Positions 10,522 to 21,024 of a stretch of DNA of 64,000 bases are shown here, in pieces. The notes beneath the pieces were generated by a model, which worked only from the letters and a program-made list of their open reading frames with translations, was not told where the DNA came from and did no database searches. Numbering within the stretch: the stretch's first letter is position 1; each line of letters opens with the position of its first letter. Source of the stretch: Bedellia somnulentella. Taxonomy: Eukaryota > Arthropoda > Insecta > Lepidoptera > Bedelliidae. The translations under genes and the position numbers were made by a program. The DNA is taken from the NCBI GenBank assembly GCA_963576735.1, contig OY755196.1, positions 9,653,912 through 9,717,911 on the forward strand. Direction: 5' to 3'.

Positions 10522-10825
10522 CTTACGTAATGTAATAACAAACTTAACTTAAGATTATCTATTTAAAACTGATCGGATGTTTACCGGATATAAAAATGAA
10601 ACCCTAATGTTATCAGTTATTATAATCACTTAGATATGTAACCGTTGATTCAATCAAGATAAAATTGCTTAGCATAACTTTCACGACATATCGCAGATGG
10701 TGCGTGGCAAAGGTACCTACTAGCGTAGCAATTCTTTACATAATAACATACTTTTATCTGCGCCCTAATTCTTAGAAGTTCTTTTATCGACCGACTCCAA
10801 AAAAGGAGGTTCGTAATTCTCGAGG

Positions 10826-11080
10826 TAGCTGTGTAGTGTCGGCTTAGAATAGCACTACCCCGTTTCTTCCGGTGGGTGTACGTAAGAGGCGACTAACGGT
10901 ATTGGGGTTTTTAAGGGATTTTTGGGCGATGCGGTACGAGACCCATCACCAAAAACCTTTACTTTACCATCTTTTCCCCACTCGATTTTCCAAAAGTGGC
11001 TGAGGAATTTCTGATTCCTTAGCTCTGGCTACTCCTTCTAAGGATTTATAGCCGTGAGTATATGTATGTATGTATGTATG
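10826..11080 (+). repeat. SINE-A copy (A1)
   Basis: TSD TAATTCTCGAGG exact at 10814-10825 and 11081-11092; the element starts TAGCTGTGTAGTG. Confidence 0.9.
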
Positions 11081-11175
11081 TAATTCTCGAGGAGTACGAC
11101 AAAACTCATCCTCTGTTTCACTATTTCAAATGCTAAAGGATAATATTTCTCAATCTTCCTTCTTTTTGTAAATAC

Positions 11176-11262
11176 TTACATGCATACACTTTTGGCTATC
11201 AATCCAAAAACGGCGTAGTCTTTGCCTCAAAATTGGTAATTCCTCAACCAAAAAATTTGTAA
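11176..11262 (-). repeat. Degenerate SINE-A 3' fragment
   Basis: TTGGCTATCAATCC and AATTGGTAATTCCTCAACC are recognisable on the reverse strand. Confidence 0.45.
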
Positions 11263-11660
11263 TGTTAGATTATGTGACAGAGTGAGGAATAGTGTTATGC
11301 TTGAAAAGTGTGGTGTGAAAGATGATATTGTAAGAAAGATAGAAAAAGGAATGTTGAGGTTTGGGCACATAGAGAGGATTGATGATAGAAAATTGGTAAA
11401 AGTGATCTATAGAGCTAGTGTGGATGGTAATGTTAGTAGAGGACGACCACAGAGAACACACTTGGACCAAATTGAGAGTGTGCTCAAAAAGGCTGGCGTC
11501 CGAAGTATGAAGAATAAAAGAGCATGTATGAAAAGATTGATGGATGTAAACGAAGCTAGAGAGGTTTGTCAGGATCGTACGAAGTGGCGATCAATAGTCT
11601 CTGCCTACCCCAATGGGAACTAATGGCGTGAGTATATGTATGTATGTATGTATGTCCTCA
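11261..11660 (+). mobile_element. LINE-R 3' end with reverse-transcriptase ORF C-terminus (family reference)
   Basis: The longest LINE-R copy. An open frame with no ATG at its start (NVRLCDRVRNSVMLEKCGV, KIEKGMLRFGHIERIDDRKL, SRGRPQRTHLDQIESVLKKA, REVCQDRTKWRSIVS) is the typical C-terminal end of RTE-type endonuclease/reverse-transcriptase proteins, beyond the polymerase domain; stop at 11621-11623. A very short 3' UTR ends TAATGGCGTGAGTATATG(TATG)n. The final ~20 bases are shared with SINE-A. 5'-truncated, so not autonomous. Confidence 0.85.
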
Positions 11661-11691
11661 TCCACTTTTGGAGGTTGAGTGGGGAAAAGAT

Positions 11692-11780
11692 TGTTATTAG
11701 CCTATATTATCCTACTGCTGGGCAAAGGCTTCTCTTCCCCTATACCGCTCTTCGCTTCCCCGGGATACTTCCCTGAGGGA
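11692..11780 (-). mobile_element. LINE fragment, ORF end GREAFAQQ
   Basis: Reverse translation gives ...YRGREAFAQQ and stop, the same C-terminus as the LINE at 42397 (GREAFAKQW). Confidence 0.6.
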
Positions 11781-12180
11781 AAAGATCGTTCTCGTAAAAT
11801 AAAGGATGGATAGTAAATAAACCAACCTTATCACCAAAAAACTTAAACTTAAGTTTATACTTAAAAAGCCATAAAACCGCATACGATATACGTATGATTT
11901 TGTACCTCTGTTCATCCCTACTTGAGAATTCGGTCATTATTATTCATCAGTAATATATTAGTATTCGTGGGAACTCATTAATAACCGGAACGTAAATGTC
12001 TCGCAAATCTCGCAATCAATCACTTATTTCCTGTGTTTACAACTTTTATATTTTAAACGTGCTTATATTCACGGCCCCAATCTATGAGGTTGTAGCTGAG
12101 GATACAATATTACTAGGTGGGCAAAATTAAAGAGATGGAATATAGGAATGGTGTGCAAAAATTGTGATGTCAAAAATGTT

Positions 12181-12740
12181 TAAGCGTAGCGCCGTCTAAT
12201 TTGTTGGGGTCTGCATCTAAAGCTGGCACTGCGGCAACTGAAGCTGAGGGTCTGAAGAGGCGCAAATATAGCAATTTAGCTGATGAGCATTACTTCTCAG
12301 CTTTTGCTGTAGAGACTCTCGGTCCGTGGGGCCCAGACGCGCGTCGATTTTTCAAAGAAATTTCGACGCGCCTGATCAAGAAATGCGGAGATCCAAGGGC
12401 TGGCGCATTCTTCGCTCAAAGAATTAGCTTAGCGATTCAAAGGGGTAATGCAGCCAGCCTTCTCGGAACCATGCCACCAGGCGGCAGCGATTTCGAGAGC
12501 ATTTTTTATATAATTTAATCTAGGTTAGGTTTTTTATATATTATATATTTTTTTATTATTTTTTTAACCTGTATATATAGTTAAATGTGTAAATATATTT
12601 GATCATATTATTATTTTTGAAAATTTGTGTTTGATGTGCAAAAAACGTTTAATAAAAATTTACCTTGGTTGTGCAAGTTATTTTAGCGTAGCTTCGCTTT
12701 TGCACAATGAAAAATTCTAACAGCTAGTTTTGTTAACAAT
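12181..12740 (+). mobile_element. Retroelement ORF C-terminus, copy 1 (family L2)
   Basis: A 105-codon frame ends at 12518 with KYSNLADEHYFSAFAVETLG, PWGPDARRFFKEISTRL, GDPRAGAFFAQRISLAIQRG and NAASLLGTMPPGG. This is the C-terminal pattern (VETLGPWG ... QRISLAIQRGNAA) I recall after reverse-transcriptase domains of invertebrate elements. An AT-rich 3' region with TTATATATT repeats follows. A second copy at 53640 is about 95% identical by eye, so the family was active fairly recently. The clade is not certain. Confidence 0.65.
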
Positions 12741-13024
12741 AGTTTCCCATAGACTTGCTTGGGAAACTATAACGGGTGGTCATTCCTCAATGGTAGCATT
12801 TATTCGAAAACTCTCTCCGTCACAACCTGGTCCTTGATGACTTTGACCATCATGCAAAATTTGGTTGAGGTCGGATATACCGTTTAGGAGGAGCTTACGT
12901 TACATGCGAAATATAAAAGTCGGGGGTAAATGGAGCTTCGCAAAAAAAAGTGTAATGACCATTATTAAAATGATTAATTATTGACTTTACACCTTTTTGA
13001 GTATATAGTCGTGATTAGTCTAAT

Positions 13025-13276
13025 TATTTGCTTTGAGTGTCGGCTTAGAATAGCACTACCCATTTCTTCCGGTGGGTGTACGTAAGAGGCGACTAACGGT
13101 ATTGGAGCTTTTAAGGGATTTTTGGGCGATGCGGTTGGAGACCCATCGCCAACAACCTTTACTTAACCATCTTTTTCCCGCTCAACTTTCCAAAAGTCGC
13201 TGAGGAACCTAATTCTCTAGCTCTGACTACCCCTTCAAGGGATTTATAGCCGTGAGTATATGTATGTATGTATGTA
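13025..13276 (+). repeat. SINE-A copy (A1)
   Basis: TSD AGTCTAAT at 13017-13024 and 13277-13284; about ten extra bases precede the 5' end. Confidence 0.85.
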
Positions 13277-13440
13277 AGTCTAATATCCAGAAAATCCGGA
13301 TACATATTGATGCAGCTCACAACTCAGACCTTTCCAAACCACATAATCTTGTACCAAGTTATTAATTTAGTTTCAATCTCGCTAAGTAAAAACTGAATCG
13401 TGGTCTTAGACTAAGTAAAAATACTAGACCAGCATAGCTA

Positions 13441-13750
13441 GTACGATCGACCCTTTCTAAAACTAGATATCGCGTGGTATAAAATAGCCGTCTTTTTCGC
13501 ACTTACTTAGTATCGTATACTGTCATCTCATTCTAACTGTTATCGTGTCGATAAAAAAGCGCTGGTTCTAGGCCTCCTGCCCGGCTAGTACGAGCGGTGG
13601 CCTTCTGAAGGGCAAGCACGAGCGCTATTTTATCGACACGATAACGGTTAGAATGAGATGGCAGTATACGATACTAAGTAAGTCCGTAAGAGATGGCTGC
13701 TTTATCCCACGCGATAACTAGTTTAAACACGGCTCGTTCTAGCCGGGCAG
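13441..13750. mobile_element. MITE M2, doubled as an inverted pair
   Basis: Arm 13441-13563 and arm 13621-13735 are inverted copies (ATCGTGTCGATAAAA, TTACTTAGTATCGTATACTG). The right unit is bounded by CTGCCCGGCTAG(N)ACGAGC near 13578 and its reverse at 13731-13750. Related single units occur at 39396 and 43648. No ORF. Confidence 0.7.
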
Positions 13751-13946
13751 AACTCTCTCCCTCTATCCGATTTACCTTAGGTACACTCCTTTGCCCCGCC
13801 AGGTCGGCCCTCAGCTGCCCGGCACACATAAAGTCATGGTGAAGCCGCACAAGCCACAGGGCCAGCAGCAACCAATCCTTCCGAAAAAAAAAGCCTCCTG
13901 AACTGACTTTAATTGAAGTATTGTTATTAAATTAATATAAGGGGTT

Positions 13947-14193
13947 GCTGTGTAGTGTCGGCTTAGAATAGCACTACCCCATTTCTTCCGGTGGGTGTCC
14001 GTAAGAGGCAACTAACGGTATTGGGGTTTTTAAGGGATTCTTGGGCGATGCGGTTGGAGACCCATCACCAACAACCTTTATTTTTACCATCTTTTCCCCA
14101 CTCACATTTCCAAAAGTGGCTGAGGAATTTCTAATTCCTTAGCTCTGGCTACCCCTTCTAGGCATTTACAGCCGTGAGTATATGTATGTATGT
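13947..14193 (+). repeat. SINE-A copy (A1)
   Basis: TSD AAGGGGTT at 13939-13946 and 14194-14201. Confidence 0.88.
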
Positions 14194-14267
14194 AAGGGGT
14201 TATGTATTTGTACGACAGATTTTCTTCAACGGTCAATCCAAGGTAGACTTTTATTACAGTTGTGGTT

Positions 14268-14437
14268 AAAGCGCAATACACACTGAGGCCGCCGGGCAGC
14301 TGACATATGCCGCCTACTTTTAGTCGGCGGTCTAGTATTCATACATAGGTTCGACATCACTGTTTCAAGATGGCCGCCGGGTTATGTCGCCGGGTAATGT
14401 CGGAGACCCGGCGGGCTCAGTGTGTACCGCGCTTAAG
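14268..14437. mobile_element. MITE M3 with ~30-bp terminal inverted repeats
   Basis: The left end TTAAAGCGCAATACACACTG and right end CAGTGTGTACCGCGCTTAA are inverted copies that continue into GCCGGG. TTAA at both edges suggests a TTAA target duplication of the piggyBac kind. GC-rich, unlike its surroundings. Confidence 0.65.
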
Positions 14438-14621
14438 GTTGATATTAAAAGTGCGTCTAACGGGTGTTCCACTCGATCTAAAGTTTTTACTTAGTCTAAG
14501 ATCGTGGTATGAAAGTTGTTCCATATTAAAACCAATCTTAACGAAAACTTGTATAAGGGCAAAGCTGCGTCGGATTAGTTTGAAGACGTAGAGCCTCAAT
14601 TCTACTATATAAAAACACTAG

Positions 14622-14813
14622 ATACATATGGACCAAATAGCGAGTGTGCTCAAAAAGACAGGCGTCCGAAGTATGAAGAATAAAAGAGCATGTATGAGAA
14701 GATTGATGGATGTAACCGAAGCTAGAGAGGTTTGCCAGGTTCGTACGAAGTGGCGATCAATAGTCTCTTCCTACCCCAATGGGAACTAATGGCGTGAGTA
14801 TATGTATCTATGT
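14622..14813 (+). mobile_element. LINE-R 3' end inside a Helitron-like repeat
   Basis: 5'-truncated copy with exact TSD AAAAACACTAG (14611-14621, 14814-14824). The target site is the end of the Hel-2 repeat. Confidence 0.85.
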
Positions 14814-15335
14814 AAAAACACTAGCTGACCCGGAAAACCTGGTTTTGCCATATTAATTATATCTAGAGAATTTCTAGACTCTAAAGAAATACAAATAGGG
14901 GTGGACAACCCTTATCACTAAGAAGCATAAAAATTAGTTAGAAATCTATTCTCAGAACTACCGAATGTCTCAGCAAAATTTCATTTAAATTGGTTCAGCC
15001 GTTTCGGAGGAGTTTGGTGACAAACATTGTGACACGTGAATTTTACATACATACATATACTCACGGCTATAAATCCCTAAAAGGGGTAGCCAGAGCTGAG
15101 AAATTAGAAATTCCACAGCCACTTTTGGAAGTTGAGTGGGGAAAAGATGGTAGAATAAAGGTTGTTGGTGATGGGTCTCCAACCGCATCGCTCAAAAATC
15201 CCTTAAAAAGCCCCAAGTCCGTTAGTCGCCTCTTACCGGAAGAAATGGGGTAGTGCTATTCTAAGCCGACACTACACAGCTTTCTAAGCCGACACTACAC
15301 AGCTTATTACGTGAATTTTATATATTAAAAGCTAA
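14814..15335 (-). mobile_element. Hel-2 repeat (CTAGCTGACCC family), interrupted by SINE-A
   Basis: Begins CTAGCTGACCCGG (reverse: a Helitron-type ending in CTAG), contains GGTTCAGCCGTTTCGGAGGA and GTGACACGTGAATTTTA, and resumes after the SINE-A copy at 15310. Related pieces lie at 27644, 29059 and 35423. Confidence 0.55.
15049..15308 (-). repeat. SINE-A copy (A1) with duplicated 5' terminus
   Basis: Inserted in Hel-2; ACGTGAATTTTA flanks both sides. The head (TTCTAAGCCGACACTACACA) occurs twice in tandem at 15258-15302. Confidence 0.85.
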
Positions 15336-15346
15336 AATACTAATAT

Positions 15347-15620
15347 ATCGCGCCATAAATCCCTGAAAGCGTGACATTTTCGTCACCTGATATCCAGAGT
15401 ACCAACGTTTTGTTTGGTAGTGTACCCTTTGTGATAGGCAAGCCTACCACCTCAGCGCTTCGTACGAACCCTACCACAGGACCAAGTACAATCTAGCCAT
15501 GTGGGTTACTGTAATCAGGGTTAACCCTGATTACAGTAACCTTGATAAATTAGTCACACCCACAAGTTTAGAATATACACATTGGTGTATCTTGGGTAGT
15601 TGTGGTTCTACCACTTACTT
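15347..15620 (-). repeat. Degenerate SINE-B carrying a 38-bp perfect palindrome
   Basis: CTGATATCCAGAGTACC, GTACGAACCCTACC and CAATCTAGCCATGTGGG identify SINE-B. The usual CCTCACGATGTTTTCCCTCA segment is replaced by a perfect palindrome at 15504-15541. Confidence 0.65.
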
Positions 15621-16278
15621 CAAACTCCCGCCTCTTAAAAATGTGTCTTACGGTCGTTAAGAATACTTTTTTCGTTTAATAACCTTAAATAAATGTTCAG
15701 AGGTAATGCCTCTTCTTAACATTACGAGACACTTTATAACCTGCTCTTAAAATTTTGCCTAGACAGTGTAGACGTATTAATTCCATGACCTTTTTGTAAG
15801 TTCCGATGTTTATCTGACTGTACTTAATGCATGCATGCATATTACTTAAAAAAAAAGAAAAGTAAATATTTATTCGTTGCATACAAACTTACAACACTTA
15901 AACACAAAAACAAATTACAAGTACAGGAAAACAAGATAAAAATGAAAAGTCTGGCAACTGTTGTGAGTCTAACCTCACAACACTGATTTTTTGTTAGCAC
16001 CTGACAATAAAATGACATATGGTCTCATTCATACATAATACATAAACCCAAAACAAAATACTAATATAATTATCATACTAAACAGGAATTAATAAAATAT
16101 TAGTATATAAATAGTCAAAATAAAGCATAATATATAAAGATATAAATAAACCATAGACGAGACTGTATTCGCTATATCTAATCAGCTTAGGGGATAGGCG
16201 GTATTTGAGGAATAGGTGGTACTTGACGTAGTAATCTATTATTTGCGAAGTCATTAGTCCACGTTATGATAGGACAAA
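15621..16278. other. AT-rich stretch; weak minus-strand coding hint
   Basis: Mostly unrecognised. On the minus strand 16189-16279 reads ...TNDFANNRLLRQVPPIPQIP... to a TAA at 16187-16189, and AATAAA occurs on the minus strand near 15870. It could be the end of a decayed gene or element. It has no start and is cut by SINE-A. Confidence 0.25.
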
Positions 16279-16486
16279 TACATACATACATATACTCACG
16301 GCTATAAATCCCTAGAAGGGGTAGCCAGAGCTAGGGAATTAAAAATTCCTCAGCCACTTTTGGAAGTTGCGTGGGGAAAAGATGGTGAAGGTGAAATAAA
16401 GGTTGTTGGTGATGGGTCTCCAACCGCATCGCCCAAAAATCCCTTAAAAGCCCCAATACCGATAGTCACCTCTTACGTACACCCAC
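16279..16486 (-). repeat. SINE-A, 5'-truncated
   Basis: Runs from ACATACATACATATACTCAC to CTTACGTACACCCAC; the head is missing. Possible TSD ACAAATA / ACAAAATA. Confidence 0.8.
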
Positions 16487-17330
16487 AAAATAAAATTATA
16501 CAAAACTGGCAAATCCAAAATGGCTACCACTTAAGAACCTCCGAACGGCCTTAGTTTCTGCATAGCAACAAACTGCACTAGCTTTCTAAACTAACTTATG
16601 TTATCTCTGCCGACTCCTTCAAAACAAACAAGTGTGCACTCCTTTTACACGTGTAGATTAATCAAAAGGTCTGAGCAGGTTCTGTTTTTAGACTGTGTGA
16701 AAAATGTAGATTGCGAGGTAAATCTAAACTTGTTATAAACAGAAATTGGTTTGTATATTTGCCTGTGTGTTGATTTGTAAAGTCACCTGCCACCACACTC
16801 ATTACTACACCCAAAAAATATTTATACATAAATTACCAGAAAAAATAATTGCTACTCTTACTCCATTCCCAGTCAAAACTATAAACATATAAAGAGGAAG
16901 GCGCTATCAAAGTATGTTATAAAGTTAACCCCAATTTAAAAAAAAATAGTTTTATTAGATGAATTTAATCTTTCAAAACTTTTTTTGGAGTTATACTGAT
17001 TGGGACTGACAAGTCGATATTAGTTTTTATAAGATGACTTAAAACCAGCACTAATCTAAATAAAAATGCACGTTTTAAATGGCCGCACAGCAAGCGCCTT
17101 TCTCAATATTCTCAGCGTTAAATTGTTTTATTACCAGTGGTATTTCTACCTTCAAAGCCTAAGTTTCAAAGAGTGGAGATGGGAACACAAATTTATTAGA
17201 ATAGAAAAAGAGTAGTGTAAAAAGCTAAGTAGGTAAGTCTTAGTTTGTTATTCACACTACACATTCACTTGCTAACTTACCTATTTGTACTATGTATTTT
17301 GTGTATGGTAAAGGTAATAATATAATATGA
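16487..17330. other. No recognisable feature
   Basis: AT-rich, unique-looking, no coding frame of note. Confidence 0.45.
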
Positions 17331-17581
17331 GTGTATTGCTGTGTAGTGTCGGCTATATATAGCACTACCCCATTTCTTCCGGTGGGTGTACGTAAGAGGC
17401 GACTAACGGTATTGGGGCTATTAAGGGATTTTTGGGCGATGCGGTTGGAGACCCAGGACCAACAACCTTTATTTTACTATCTTTTCCCCACTCAATTTCC
17501 AAAAGTGGCTGAGGAATTTATAATTCTTTTGCTCTGGCTACCCCTTGTAGGGATTTACAGTCGTGTTTATGTTTATGTGTT
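17331..17581 (+). repeat. SINE-A copy (A1)
   Basis: TSD TATAATATGA at 17321-17330 and 17582-17591. The tail is TTTATG rather than TATG repeats. Confidence 0.87.
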
Positions 17582-17819
17582 TATAATATGAAAATAGCAC
17601 AAACCGTAGATTGACCCTACTTCGGAGAGAGCCGTCGCGGCTGTCAATCTACACTTCCCTAGCCAGTCTTAGGTTCTATTCTTGTAAAGTTGACGTATAG
17701 ATTCACTTTCACTTCAGTCGACTTGCAAGTTGGTGTCGGCTAATAACCGGATTGTTCTAGTTAGATGGTACTCTATTTCATATCATGGAGTTTATTGAAA
17801 CCAGAGATCTAGATAATTA

Positions 17820-17899
17820 TCACATACATATACTCACGACTATAAACCCCTAAAAGCCCTAGAGGAGTCAGAACTTCAGAATTAGAAAATTCTTCTTCC
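17820..17899 (-). repeat. SINE-A 3' fragment
   Basis: ACATACATATACTCACGAC then a disrupted middle; cut by the adjacent SINE-B. Confidence 0.55.
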
Positions 17900-18230
17900 T
17901 CAGCAACCGTGATAGCCCAGTGGGTAGAACACTCGGTTAACGTGCAAACGACTAGTGTTCAAATCCTGGGTCGGGCCTACACCAATTTGTCTTTTCTAAA
18001 GACATATGTGTGGTTAGTTTATCATGGTTGTTAACGGTGAGGGAAAACATCGTGAGGAAACCCACATGGCTGAGTTGTACTTAGTCATGTGACAGTGTAT
18101 TCGTACAAAACGGCGATAGGTTTGCCCCCTATCACGTGAGTACACTGTCCATGCAAACGTGGGTACTCTGAACACCAGGTGACAAAGTCACGTGATGTTC
18201 TGAAGTATTAGTACCTCTGCCAACTCGCCG
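17900..18230 (+). repeat. SINE-B copy with clear pol III boxes
   Basis: TAGCCCAGTGGGTAGAACA matches the tRNA A box and GTTCAAATCC the B box, about 40 bases apart. Runs to CCTCTGCCAAC, where it meets an inverted partial copy. Confidence 0.85.
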
Positions 18231-18388
18231 TTAACAATCATGATGCATTAACCACACAAATGACTTTAGAAAAGACAAAAATGGTGTACCTAGGGCCAGA
18301 CCCGGGAATTGAACCCTAATCGTCTGCACAATATAGCAGTGTTCTACCCAATGAGCTATCACGGTTGCCCACTGAGCTATCGCGGTAG
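18225..18388 (-). repeat. SINE-B head, inverted next to the previous copy
   Basis: CCGTTAACAATCATG ... GAGCTATCACGGTTGCCC on the plus strand. GAGCTATC(A/G)CGGT is present twice. Confidence 0.7.
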
Positions 18389-18719
18389 TACCTTAAATTC
18401 ACATGTTGTATTTTACAACAATTATGAATTTGTGAATTGGTGCACATTGGTTAATCTTATCGCGACACATTATCAATTTAAAATACTTCTGATCTGACAT
18501 CCGCTCAATAAAAATGGCGGGTAAAAGCCAACTTTGACAGGTGTCAAGTGGTTCCCGCGCTTTCGATTTGGACTTTCGGCATATCCTCGATTAAACTGAA
18601 CAGAAGGTGTAAAATTTTGAATTAAAACGTCAAATACATTGCCAATTACGAGTATAAATTAATTGGAGAAAATATTTTGGTGTTATTTAATCTACTAACT
18701 TAGATAAATTACAATAAAT
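18389..18719. other. No recognisable feature
   Basis: Short AT-rich spacer without ORF or known repeat. Confidence 0.4.
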
Positions 18720-18803
18720 ACTAAGTACAGCTCAGCCACTTAGGTTTCCTCACGATGTTTTGCCTTACCATAAATAAACTTCCAATCAACTACACATTTG
18801 GAG
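18720..18803 (-). repeat. SINE-B internal fragment
   Basis: AAGTACAGCTCAGCCAC and TTTCCTCACGATGTTTTGCC. Confidence 0.6.
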
Positions 18804-19140
18804 CACGGTAGTGCCCCAGCCAAGACGACCCAAGCGAAGCGCACGGGCACTACCTACCTTTTCTCGAAGCGCTTCGTCGTTTATTTGAACCCTCATAACT
18901 TGGGTTTGGATTATGCTGAATCAACAAAATTTTCGGGATATATTGTGCATTGAACTATTAAAGTTTAAACTACATTAGCTTTTATACTTCAGATTTTATT
19001 TATATCTAAAAAACGCTGATTTCGTCACTGACTCATTGATGACCATCAAAATCCTTAGGGTATTTCCTAATGTCCTAGAAAGCTGAAATTTTGTATGTAA
19101 GCTAGTATTAGCACACAAATACAAAAAAATACAAAATACA
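18804..19140 (+). repeat. P repeat, copy 1
   Basis: Starts GCACGGTAGTGCCCC with CTTTTCTCGAAGCG(C/G)TTCG and a downstream CACTGACTCA ... ATCAAAATC block, matching the copy at 32373. Dispersed family of unknown class. Confidence 0.55.
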
Positions 19141-19147
19141 ACCTCGT

Positions 19148-19268
19148 ACGACGTGGGTACCTTCTCTGGAAACTAGATGGCGCTTGCCATGTGAGTTCAG
19201 GAGTATGGGTACCTCTGCCAACCCCTTCGGGGATAAACGGCGTGAACGTTTATGTTATGTTATGTTTA
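19148..19268 (+). repeat. SINE-B (subfamily b) 3' end
   Basis: ACGTGGGTACCTTCTCTGGA, AGATGGCGCTTGCCATGTG and the tail GGCGTGAACGTTTATGTTATG. Confidence 0.8.
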
Positions 19269-19269
19269 C

Positions 19270-19400
19270 AAAATACAAAAATCTTTATTCAGTTTCATGG
19301 TTTTTTTACAGAAGTATAAGGTTGGAACCCCCTTTTAAGTAAACAAATACTTGTGCCAGGGGACCCCGCTCCTCCGATTGCAAATAATACAATATCGATG
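19270..19400 (-). repeat. Possible retroelement 3' end
   Basis: AAAATCTTTATTCAGTTTCATGG then a GC-richer block (CCAGGGGACCCCGCTCC); reads like a reversed poly(A)-ended element. Family not recognised. Confidence 0.3.
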
Positions 19401-19457
19401 AAACTACATAATTCAATACATTTGAATTCTAATTATTGTTGAGTAATATATCATATT

Positions 19458-19719
19458 AATATATGTGCCGTGTAGTGTCGGTTTAGAATAGCACTACCCC
19501 ATTTCTTCCGGTGGGTGTACGTAAGAGGCGACTAACGGTATGGGGCTATTAAGGGATTTTTGGGCGATGCGGTTGGAGACCCATCACCAACAACCTTTAT
19601 TTTTACTATCTTTTCCCTACTCAAATTTCCAAAAGTGGCTGAGGAATTTCTAATTCCTTAGCTCTGGCTACCCCTTCCTGGGATTTATAGCCGTGAGTAT
19701 ATGTATGTATGTATGTATG
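19458..19719 (+). repeat. SINE-A copy (A1)
   Basis: TSD TAATATATCATATT at 19444-19457 and 19720-19733. Confidence 0.9.
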
Positions 19720-20009
19720 TAATATATCATATTTTTATTAATTTTCGATAAAACTATATAATCCAAAACATTGTTTTTATTTTGTATTCAAAATAATATC
19801 AAAATTTAAATATTATTACATTAAATTATCCAATCAAACAACAACAAAACTTGTAACTTTCACCCCCAAACCCCTTCAACTAGGGGATGAGAGTTTGTAT
19901 GAGACCTGTAATTATCAGTTTTGACGCTAGAGGTCTAATCTGATGTATAGGTACTCCTTGTTAAAATAAAGAGAAAAAAAAATATTGTTACAGACAAGTT
20001 ACAAAAAGA

Positions 20010-20325
20010 AATGAAATCCCACGAAAAACATTTTAACGTAAAATGTTGCCAAGACGAGCCCATATGACTCGCACTGTCAAAAAGTTATCAGATCTCATGT
20101 GCTTCTATCACTATACGCCTTACGCCGATGTCAATGAAGCGAAATGGCCAAGCCACATATTTTGACTAAGGTGTAGAGTTTGTGAAGTTAGGCCTTGTAG
20201 AGTTAGGGCGTGTAGTGTTAGAAGCTTGGCTCTATATGAGATCTGATAACTTTTTGACAGTGCGAGTCATATGGGCTCGTCTTGGTAACATTTTACATGA
20301 AGAAGTTTTTGGTGGGATTATATCT
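20010..20325. mobile_element. MITE M1, copy 1
   Basis: Inverted termini: (A)ATCCCACGAAAAACATT on the left and AAGTTTTTGGTGGGATT on the right, with arms of about 85 bases including GCACTGTCAAAAAGTTATCA. Same terminal sequence as the element at 33868. No ORF of its own. Confidence 0.75.
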
Positions 20326-20329
20326 TTTG

Positions 20330-20877
20330 AAAGGGCATTTGACAGGCAAAGGGATTTGAATTTGCGTCGCCTGTATGATAAGCAGTGGTTTTCCCTTTGA
20401 GCTATTAGGGTTCAAGAAATTACTTTAGTATAATATTTACTTTAAACCCACCTACACCAAAAATGACGTGTTTTAACTGAATTTAGGCATTTAAAACCTC
20501 ATATTATTTCATCTTTATTATGATGCATTAGTGCGATAATGTACTTTTTATAAATTAATCTTCTTTGCTATCAAATCAAAGTAGTCGACTAAAATGAGGT
20601 ATCTTTTTAGCAAGCTAAATTATTCATATGAATTATTAGTCTAGTTCAAATTAAAAAAAACATTTTATAAGAATTTGCAACTCTTTAGTATTTTAAGTAT
20701 TTAATAATTATCGTTATCTAATTGGCGGTCACAGCCATTGCGCTTAAGAAAACTAAAGTGATTTATGCCGCCATTTACTTTTAGGATATTTTTTTATAAT
20801 AATTAGGTAGTTATAAATTTTATTTGTATGTCGCAAGCAATTAGTTAGCGAGCGCTCAGTTCGATACGACTTTAGAA
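20330..20877. other. No recognisable feature
   Basis: AT-rich; nothing supportable. Confidence 0.45.
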
Positions 20878-20940
20878 TAGGAGGTCGCGGGTTCGATCTG
20901 CCAGAGTCGAAAATTTTCTTTCCTTTATTTATTAGTGAAC
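20878..20940 (+). repeat. SINE-C 3' fragment
   Basis: GGTCGCGGGTTCGATC (T arm) followed by GTCGAAAATTTTCTTTCC; the rest of the tRNA-like part is absent. Confidence 0.6.
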
Positions 20941-21024
20941 ATGTTTTTGCTTAAAAATATTAAGTATGTCATTAATTATCATAGTGTATATCTATTGTTT
21001 GTCCTAATTAAATCTATCTATCTA

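Noticed and set aside
12775..12962. MITE bounded by GGTCATT / AATGACC
   Set aside because: Only 7 bases of inverted repeat and no target duplication; too short to support.
15838..16280. Terminal exon of a minus-strand gene ending ...PPIPQIPPIP
   Set aside because: A short Pro-rich frame from a near-repeat, no start, no clear acceptor and disturbed by SINE-A; kept only as a weak hint in the stretch entry.
20182..20400. 72-codon frame
   Set aside because: Overlaps the right arm of MITE M1 copy 1 and reads through its terminus.
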